Source: Aurantimonas endophytica (lineage in GTDB: Bacteria; Pseudomonadota; Alphaproteobacteria; Rhizobiales; Rhizobiaceae). Taken from it: DNA of 64,000 bases. Both the position numbers and the translations under genes were made by a program. Of the stretch, positions 58,586 through 64,000 are shown piece by piece. The stretch covers positions 310,001 through 374,000 of the forward strand of contig NZ_JACIEM010000003.1 of the NCBI RefSeq assembly GCF_014196845.1, in the 5' to 3' direction. The notes under the pieces are model-generated. The model saw only the letters and a program-made list of their open reading frames with translations, had not been told where the DNA came from and searched no databases. The first letter of the stretch is position 1. Every line of letters begins with the position of its first letter.

Positions 58586-59320
58586 ATGAACAGGATCGAT
58601 CTCGAAGGACGGACGGCGGTCATCACGGGCGGCGCACGGGGCATCGGCCTGGCGACGGCCGAGCGGGTGATCGCCAGCGGCGGCTCCGTGGTGATCTGGG
58701 ACGTCGACGGCAACGCGATCGATGCGGCGGTGGCCGAGCTCGGCGACAAGGCCAGCGGCCGGGTGGTCGAGCTCACCGATGCCGCCGCCGTCGATGAAGC
58801 GGCCGGCGCGGCCGGGCGCATTGACATCCTGGTCAACAATGCCGGCATCACCGGCGGCAACGGCAAGACGTGGGAGCTGAGCCCCGAGATCTGGCGCAAG
58901 ACCGTCGAGGTCAATCTCGTCGCGCCGTTCCTGACCAGCCGCGCCGTGGTGCCGCTGATGCTCGCCAACGGCTACGGGCGCATCGTCAACGTCGCCTCGA
59001 TCGCCGGCAAGGAGGGCAACCCCAACGCCTCGCATTATTCGGCGTCGAAGGCGGGGCTGATCGGCCTCACCAAGTCGCTCGGCAAGGAACTCGCCGGCAC
59101 CGGCATCCTGGTCAACTGCATCACCCCGGCCGCGGCCCGCACGGCGATCTTCGACCAGATGAGCCAGGAACACATCGACTACATGCTGTCGAAGATCCCC
59201 CTCGCCCGCTTCGTCGAGCCGGCCGAGGTCGCGGCGATGATCGTCTGGCTGGCGTCGGAGGATTGTTCCTTCTCGACCGGCGCCGTGTTCGATATTTCCG
59301 GCGGCCGCGCCGTCTACTGA
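58586..59320 (+). CDS. SDR family oxidoreductase
   Basis: This is a 244-residue classical SDR. TGGARGIG (14-21), NNAG, an active-site Ser in NVASIAGKEGNPNASHY and SASKAGL (Tyr-x3-Lys) are intact, with VNCITPAAARTAIF replacing the more usual PG motif. It resembles sugar and 3-oxoacyl-type dehydrogenases, so the substrate cannot be fixed. A strong GGGAGGGGAGAAG ribosome site precedes it. With the next beta-hydroxyacid dehydrogenase it forms a two-gene unit behind the GTATAC operator. Confidence 0.85.
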   Translation: MNRIDLEGRTAVITGGARGIGLATAERVIASGGSVVIWDVDGNAIDAAVAELGDKASGRVVELTDAAAVDEAAGAAGRIDILVNNAGITGGNGKTWELSPEIWRKTVEVNLVAPFLTSRAVVPLMLANGYGRIVNVASIAGKEGNPNASHYSASKAGLIGLTKSLGKELAGTGILVNCITPAAARTAIFDQMSQEHIDYMLSKIPLARFVEPAEVAAMIVWLASEDCSFSTGAVFDISGGRAVY

Positions 59321-59355
59321 TCCGGGCGCCAGCCGCCGCCACGAGGAGAACCGCC

Positions 59356-60279
59356 ATGGCCATCGCCCATGTGACGCTGATCGGCACCGGCCTGATGGGC
59401 GGGCCGATGGCCCGCAACATCGCCAAGGCCGGCTTTGCCGTCACGGTGTGGAACCGCACGCGCGGCAAGGCCGAGGCGCTGGCCGACGTGGCGACCGTCG
59501 CCGCCGATCCCCCCGCGGCGGTCGCGAAGGCCGACGCGGTCATCACCATGGTCGATAATTCGCCGGTGGTGACGGAGATCTATTTCGGCAGCGAGGGCGT
59601 GGTGGAGGCCGCGCCCGAGGGCACGCTGTTCATCGACATGTCGTCGATTCAGCCGGCGGTCGCCCGCGACCACGCCGCCGCCATCGAGGCCGCCGGTCGC
59701 CGCCATCTCGACGCGCCGGTCTCGGGCGGCGAGAAGGGCGCGATCGAGGCGACGCTGGCGATCATGGCCGGCGGGCGCCAGGACGATTACGACGACGCCG
59801 AGAGGCTGCTGGCGGCGATGGGCCGGCCGACGCTCGTCGGCGTGCATGGCGCCGGCCAGGTCGCCAAGCTCGCCAACCAGGTGATCGTCGCGGTGACGAT
59901 CGGCGCGGTCTCCGAAGCGATGCTGCTGGCGCAGGAAGGCGGCTGCGACCCGGCGGCGCTGCGCACGGCGCTGATGGGCGGCTTTGCCACCTCGCGCATC
60001 CTGGATCTCCACGGCGAGCGCATGGCCGAGCGCAACTGGGTGCCGGGCGGGCCGCTGGCGCTGCAGCTGAAGGATATCGAGAACGCGCTGGAAGTCGCCC
60101 GCGCTGCCGGCCTCCGGCTGCCGCTGACGGAGGTCGCGCGGGACGCGTTCCACGCCCTCACCCACGAGATGGACATGGGACGCCACGACCACGCCGCCTA
60201 TCTGCGCTGGCTGGAGGCGATCAATCCCGGCAAAAGGCTGGGCTCCGGCCCGGACCGGGAGCCGGTGATGACCGGCTGA
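59356..60279 (+). CDS. NAD(P)-dependent beta-hydroxyacid dehydrogenase (tartronate semialdehyde reductase-like)
   Basis: This is a 307-residue enzyme of the hydroxyisobutyrate dehydrogenase family. The Rossmann loop is LIGTGLMGGPMARNI, the substrate loop DAPVSGGEKGAIEATL is canonical, and the catalytic Lys is in QVAKLANQVIV. The C-terminal helical domain ends in DHAAYLRWLEAINPG. It is closest in pattern to 2-hydroxy-3-oxopropionate (tartronate semialdehyde) reductases. It is convergent with the ltnD-like gene, with 23 bases between the stops. Confidence 0.87.
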   Translation: MAIAHVTLIGTGLMGGPMARNIAKAGFAVTVWNRTRGKAEALADVATVAADPPAAVAKADAVITMVDNSPVVTEIYFGSEGVVEAAPEGTLFIDMSSIQPAVARDHAAAIEAAGRRHLDAPVSGGEKGAIEATLAIMAGGRQDDYDDAERLLAAMGRPTLVGVHGAGQVAKLANQVIVAVTIGAVSEAMLLAQEGGCDPAALRTALMGGFATSRILDLHGERMAERNWVPGGPLALQLKDIENALEVARAAGLRLPLTEVARDAFHALTHEMDMGRHDHAAYLRWLEAINPGKRLGSGPDREPVMTG

Positions 60280-60302
60280 CCGGGCCTCGCCGAGCCGAGG
60301 CG

Positions 60303-61211
60303 CTACGCCTTCGGCTCGTCCCCCGGCAGGGTGATGCCCGGGAAAACCTTGATCACCGCACTGTCGTCGAGCTGGCCGTAGCCGGCCTGGCTGGCTGTGG
60401 CGAACATCGCGTAGGCCGTCGTCGCCAGCGGCAGCGGGAATTTCATCGACAGGCCCGTCTCGGTGACGAGGCCGAGATCCTTGACGAAGATGTCGACCGC
60501 GGAATGCGGCGTGTAGTCGCCGTCGACGACATGGCGCATGCGGTTCTCGAACATCCAGGAATTGCCGGCGGCGTGCGTGACGACGTCGTACATCGTCTCC
60601 AGCTTAATGCCCGCCTTTGCGGCGAGCGCCATTGCCTCCGCGCCCGCGGCGATGTGGACGCCGGCGAGCAGCTGGTGGATGATCTTCACCGTCGCGCCGT
60701 CGCCGATCGTCTCCGAGATGCGGTAGACCTTGCCGGCGACCGCATCGAGCACCGGCTGCAGCGCGTCGAACACCTGCGCCGGGCCGGCGGCCATCACCGT
60801 CATGTCGCCGCAAGCGGCCTTGACCGGGCCGCCCGACACCGGTGCGTCGAGCATGGCGAGCCCTGCCTCGGCGAGATCGGCGGCGATGGCTTTGGCGTCG
60901 GCGACGGAGATGGTCGCGGAGACCATCACCGGCGTCCCGGGCTTCAGATGCGCGGCGATCCCCTGCTCGCCGAACAGCGCGTCGCGGCACTGCGCGGCGT
61001 TGACGGTGAGGACGACGACCGCGTCGAGATCGCGTGCGAAGGCTCGGCCGCCAGCGCCGGTCGCGACCGCGCCGGCCGCCATCAGCTCGTCGCAGGCGCT
61101 GTTGCGGGGATCGATGCCGTATGTGGCGAGCCCGGCTGCGAGGCACGATTTCGCCGCGCCCATGCCCATCGAGCCGAGGCCGATCACCGCGACGCGCATC
61201 GCCTCTGCCAT
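60303..61211 (-). CDS. ltnD: L-threonate dehydrogenase-like enzyme
   Basis: This is a 302-residue beta-hydroxyacid dehydrogenase. The features VIGLGSMGMGAAKSCLAAG, LDAPVSGGPVKAACGDMTVMAAG, VKIIHQLLAGVHIAAGAEAMALAAKAG and AGNSWMFENRMRHVVDGDYTPHSAVDIFVKDLGLV match LtnD proteins, which oxidise L-threonate to 2-oxotetronate. It lies just downstream of two ABC permease genes (five-base gap), so uptake and oxidation of a sugar acid are probably linked. The other tetronate genes (OtnI, OtnK, OtnC) are not in the window. Confidence 0.82.
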   Translation of the reverse strand: MAEAMRVAVIGLGSMGMGAAKSCLAAGLATYGIDPRNSACDELMAAGAVATGAGGRAFARDLDAVVVLTVNAAQCRDALFGEQGIAAHLKPGTPVMVSATISVADAKAIAADLAEAGLAMLDAPVSGGPVKAACGDMTVMAAGPAQVFDALQPVLDAVAGKVYRISETIGDGATVKIIHQLLAGVHIAAGAEAMALAAKAGIKLETMYDVVTHAAGNSWMFENRMRHVVDGDYTPHSAVDIFVKDLGLVTETGLSMKFPLPLATTAYAMFATASQAGYGQLDDSAVIKVFPGITLPGDEPKA

Positions 61212-61216
61212 GACTG

Positions 61217-62119
61217 CTATTCCTTCACGGCGCCGGTCATCGACGAGACGTAGTAGTCGACGAAGAACGAATAGAGGATGACCACCGGCAGCGAGCCCAG
61301 CAGGGCGCCGGCCATCAGCGCTCCCCATTCGTAGATGTCGCCGCGCACCAGTTCGGTCAGCACGCCGACCGGAACGGTCTTGTTCTCCGAGGAGGAGATG
61401 AAGGTCAGGGCGTAGATGAACTCGTTCCAGGACAGGGTGAAGGCGAAGATGCCGGCGGAGATCAAGCCCGGCACGGCGAGCGGCAGGACGACCTTGGTGA
61501 GGATCTGCCAGCGTGTCGCTCCGTCCACCAGGGCGCTCTCCTCGAGCTCGAAGGGGATGGTGCGGAAATAGCCCATCAGCAGCCAGGTGCAGAACGGGAT
61601 CAGGAAGGTCGGGTAGGTCAGGATCAGCGCCAGCCGGGAATCGAAGATGCCGACCTGGAAGACGATGAAGGCGAGCGGGATGAACAGGATCGACGGCGGC
61701 ACGAGATAGGCGAGGAAGATCAGGAGGCCGGTCACGCGCGCACCGGAGAAGCGGATGCGCTCGATCGCATAGGCCGCGAAGACCGAAGCGGCGAGCGAGA
61801 TGACCGTCGAGGCGACCGAGACCAGCAACGTGTTCCACAGCCAGCCCGGATAGGAGGTCTCGAACAGGAGGTACTTGATGTGCTCCAGCGTCGGCTGCAC
61901 CACCCAGAACGGGCTGTACTGCTGGTAGTTGGTGAGCTGGTTGTCCGGCTTCACCGCGGTGATCGCCATCCAGTAGAACGGGAACAGCAGCACGAAGACG
62001 AACACCGCCAGCGGCAGATAGACCACGAGGATCCGCCGCGGCAGCGTGTTGAACTGGCGCATGCCCTCCGAATCGTCGCGGATCGGGGCGCGAACGCCGG
62101 CGGCGTCTTGCTGGCTCAT
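61217..62119 (-). CDS. Carbohydrate ABC transporter permease (MalG-type)
   Basis: This is a 300-residue inner-membrane permease of the CUT1 family with six predicted helices, the first at about residues 29-55. The cytoplasmic EAA loop is ELEESALVDGATRWQILTKVVLPLAVPGL, the site that docks to the ATPase. It starts 12 bases after the MalF-type gene. No ATPase gene is in the visible part of the cluster, so a shared MsmK/UgpC-type ATPase or one outside the window must serve it. The substrate is probably a sugar or sugar acid. Confidence 0.92.
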   Translation of the reverse strand: MSQQDAAGVRAPIRDDSEGMRQFNTLPRRILVVYLPLAVFVFVLLFPFYWMAITAVKPDNQLTNYQQYSPFWVVQPTLEHIKYLLFETSYPGWLWNTLLVSVASTVISLAASVFAAYAIERIRFSGARVTGLLIFLAYLVPPSILFIPLAFIVFQVGIFDSRLALILTYPTFLIPFCTWLLMGYFRTIPFELEESALVDGATRWQILTKVVLPLAVPGLISAGIFAFTLSWNEFIYALTFISSSENKTVPVGVLTELVRGDIYEWGALMAGALLGSLPVVILYSFFVDYYVSSMTGAVKE

Positions 62120-62131
62120 CGGATCATCTCC

Positions 62132-63064
62132 TCAGTCTGCCCCGCCCTGCTGCCACTTGCGTCGCTGCAGCCCGAAGAACGAGAACAGGATGGCGGCCAG
62201 CAGGAACGGGATCATTGCCACCGCGATCGCGGCGCCCTCGCCGAGCTGGCCGCCGGGGATCGCGCGCTGGAACGACAGCGTCGCCATCAGATGCGTGGCG
62301 TTGACCGGCCCGCCTCTTGTCAGCACGTAGATCAGCTGGAAGTCGGTGAAGGTGAACAGCACCGAGAAGGTCATCACCACCGCGATGATCGGGGTCAGCA
62401 GCGGCAGGGTGATCTTGCTGAAGCGCTGCCACGAGGTGGCGCCGTCCAGCGCCGCTGCCTCGTTGAGCGACTGCGGGATCGTCTGCAGCCCGGCGAGCAG
62501 CGAGATCGCGACGAAGGGAATGCCGCGCCAGACATTGGCGGCGATCACCGATGCACGGGCATTGTTCGGGTCGCCGAGGAAGTTGATCGGCGCATCGATC
62601 CAGCCCCACTGCATCAGCACCCAGGAAATGATCGAGAACTGCGAATCGTAGATCCACCAGAAGGCCAGGGCCGACAGCACCGTCGGCACCACCCAGGGAA
62701 GAAGTATGATCGCCCGGAAGAACGTCTTGAACGGCAGATGCTCGTTGAGGATCAGCGCCAGCCAGAGTCCCAGCCCGAATTTCAGCACGGACGCCACGGT
62801 CGTGTAGAGCACGGTGTTGTAGACGGACAGCCAGAACACCGGGTCGTCGAACAGCCAGGCATAGTTCTCCAGCCCGATGAACACGCCGGTGCGGCCGATC
62901 GTCGTGTCGGTGAAGCCGAGCCAGACGCCGAGAAACAGCGGATAGGTCAGGAAGCACAGCAGGAAGGCCGCGGCCGGCACCATGAACAGGATGCCGAGGC
63001 CGTTGCGGCTCTGCGACAGCCGGGCAAGGCGAGACTGCCGCGTGGGCGCTGCTGTGCTGGACAT
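62132..63064 (-). CDS. Carbohydrate ABC transporter permease (MalF-type)
   Basis: This is a 310-residue CUT1 permease with six helices and a soluble N terminus (SRLARLSQSRNG). It has the EAA loop in LNEAAALDGATSWQRFSKITLPLLTPII. The AGLQTIPQSLNEAAA segment is typical of this family. It is separated from the binding-protein gene by 92 bases containing stem-loops and is coupled to the MalG-type gene. Confidence 0.92.
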   Translation of the reverse strand: MSSTAAPTRQSRLARLSQSRNGLGILFMVPAAAFLLCFLTYPLFLGVWLGFTDTTIGRTGVFIGLENYAWLFDDPVFWLSVYNTVLYTTVASVLKFGLGLWLALILNEHLPFKTFFRAIILLPWVVPTVLSALAFWWIYDSQFSIISWVLMQWGWIDAPINFLGDPNNARASVIAANVWRGIPFVAISLLAGLQTIPQSLNEAAALDGATSWQRFSKITLPLLTPIIAVVMTFSVLFTFTDFQLIYVLTRGGPVNATHLMATLSFQRAIPGGQLGEGAAIAVAMIPFLLAAILFSFFGLQRRKWQQGGAD

Positions 63065-63098
63065 GGAACGGGCCTCCCCATCGCTGCTGCATGCTCGT

Positions 63099-63141
63099 GC
63101 CGGTTTTGCCGGCGTGGCGGCGGCGCACGGGGCGCCGCCAC
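63099..63141 (-). other. Stem-loops between binding-protein and permease genes
   Basis: GTGGCGGCG (63114-63122) and CGCCGCCAC (63133-63141) form a perfect 9-bp stem. A smaller dyad, GCCGG (63099-63103) with CCGGC (63109-63113), adjoins it. They follow the stop of the binding-protein gene on the minus strand, as in the chvE-gguA gap. An mRNA-protecting or partial-termination role is likely. Confidence 0.6.
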
Positions 63142-63156
63142 CGGATCAACGGAACG

Positions 63157-64000
63157 TCAGCTTCGGTAGTAGCGCTGCGCCCGCCGCTCGGCGTTGGCCA
63201 TGGCGTCTTCCGGCGAGCGCTGGCCGGTGACAGCCTCGGCGAACATGTCGACGAGGACGTAGTCGGCCATCGCGCCTGCGGAGGCGGCGCCGAGCGGGCC
63301 GGCGTAGCCGTTCGGCCTCAGCGTCTCCGACGCCCGCGCGTATGGCGCGTGGATCGGGTTCGAGGTCCAGACCGGGTTGTCGGCGAAGGCCTTCAGCGGC
63401 TGGCAGCAATAGGCGCTGGCACCCTCGATCCAGGCGTTCATCTGGTCGGCCTGGTACATGAAGTCGATATAGGCCTTGGCGGCCTGCGGATACGCCGTAT
63501 GGCTGAAGATCGACAGGGTCGAGGTCTGGTGCAGTTCCACCGGCTCGCCGAGCGGGCCGACCGGGAAGTTCACCGTGCGGATGTCCTCGGCGATCTCGGC
63601 CATGGCCGGATCCTTGGTCGCGGCGTAATAGAGCGAGACGCCGTTGGCCGTCAGCGACACCTGGCCGGCCAGGAAGGCGCGGTTGTTGTTGATGTCGAGC
63701 CAGCTCTCGGTGCCCGGGATGAAGGTCGCGTAGAGCTTCTGGGCATATTCGATCGCGGCCTTGGTCTCCGGGCTGTTGATCGTGACGTTGCCCTGTTCGT
63801 CGACCATCTTGCCGCCGTGGCTCCACAGCAGCCAATGGGCATAGTTGTTGCCGTCGCCGACGGCCTTGCCGTGCGGGAATCCGGCCGGTGTACCCTTTTC
63901 CTTGAGCGCCGTGCAGAGCGCCAGGAACCCGTCGGTGTCGGTCGGGAACTCCTCGAAACCCGCCGCCTTCATGTGGCTGTCGCGGTAGCAGATGGCGTTG
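63157..64000 (-). CDS. Extracellular solute-binding protein, family 1 (C-terminal part, cut by window end)
   Basis: This is about 281 residues of a family 1 (CUT1) periplasmic sugar-binding protein; the frame stays open to the window edge, so the N-terminal signal and first lobe are missing. The features FPTDTDGFLALCTALKEKG, NYAHWLLWSHGGKMVDEQGNVTINSPETKAAIEYAQKLY, NNNRAFLAGQVSLTANG, VELHQTSTLSIFSHTAYPQAAKAYIDFM and a C-terminal GQRSPEDAMANAERRAQRYY are typical. It should deliver substrate to the MalF/MalG-type permeases downstream. The ligand is unknown. Confidence 0.9.
   Translation of the reverse strand, partial: NAICYRDSHMKAAGFEEFPTDTDGFLALCTALKEKGTPAGFPHGKAVGDGNNYAHWLLWSHGGKMVDEQGNVTINSPETKAAIEYAQKLYATFIPGTESWLDINNNRAFLAGQVSLTANGVSLYYAATKDPAMAEIAEDIRTVNFPVGPLGEPVELHQTSTLSIFSHTAYPQAAKAYIDFMYQADQMNAWIEGASAYCCQPLKAFADNPVWTSNPIHAPYARASETLRPNGYAGPLGAASAGAMADYVLVDMFAEAVTGQRSPEDAMANAERRAQRYYRS

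Overview
This window is a high-GC alphaproteobacterial chromosome segment, almost certainly from the Hyphomicrobiales (Rhizobiales). The evidence is the gene order. It runs tal, priA, atpHAGDC, rppH, divergent polysaccharide deacetylase, ctpA, envC-like, rlmH, rsfS, nadD, proA, proB, obgE, GNAT, rpmA, rplU, as in rhizobia. It also has a ChvE/GguA/GguB sugar transporter, a SitABCD metal transporter with a Mur/Fur-like palindrome, an L21 with a C-terminal extension, and rhizobial-type CTTGAC-N17-CTATA(T/G) promoters. Genus is not established; Aurantimonadaceae or a relative is only a guess.

Layout. 1-3.4 kb: the end of an iron alcohol dehydrogenase, a PcaF-type thiolase, and a CHAD/CYTH polyphosphate pair. 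3.4-7.0 kb: sitABCD. 7.1-9.5 kb: an Arg-rich Tat-exported protein and lepA. 9.5-14.4 kb: a visibly AT-richer island, bordered by a broken CcdA-like antitoxin gene, that holds two large co-directional P-loop NTPases. 14.4-20 kb: an AAC(3)-I-like acetyltransferase, palindromic repeats, a Fae-like protein, a DUF1801 protein, a YegD-like Hsp70, a GlcG/HbpS protein, exported MsrA and Dps. 20-31 kb: tal, priA and the F1 ATP synthase operon, with a small cysteine-containing gene inserted between atpD and atpC. 30.7-43.6 kb: the housekeeping block from rppH to rplU. 43.8-45.5 kb: three small envelope genes.

45.6-64 kb is carbohydrate catabolism. A minus-strand operon (gntR, chvE, gguA, gguB, galactose 1-dehydrogenase, dgoK, dgoA) should import D-galactose or L-arabinose-like sugars and oxidise them by a De Ley-Doudoroff-type route. 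The divergent plus-strand operon supplies an IlvD/Edd-family sugar-acid dehydratase, a DHRS6-like SDR, a DenD-like dehydrogenase and a beta-hydroxyacid dehydrogenase, then a second GntR regulator, another SDR and another beta-hydroxyacid dehydrogenase. An L-threonate dehydrogenase-like gene and a MalFG-type ABC transporter follow on the minus strand. An identical 11-bp GTATAC-centred element precedes both the dehydratase operon and the later SDR gene, so the two are probably co-regulated.

The best candidate for an undescribed system is the two-gene island at 10.1-14.1 kb. The 845-aa protein joins a DpnII-restriction-endonuclease-like domain, which appears to have lost its catalytic acids, to a STAND/AAA ATPase. 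Its 489-aa partner joins an AAA-like ATPase to a C-terminal region with a HEPN-like Arg/His motif. No methyltransferase is nearby. The module looks like a defence or abortive-infection system in which a dead restriction fold may act as a sensor; that function is inference.
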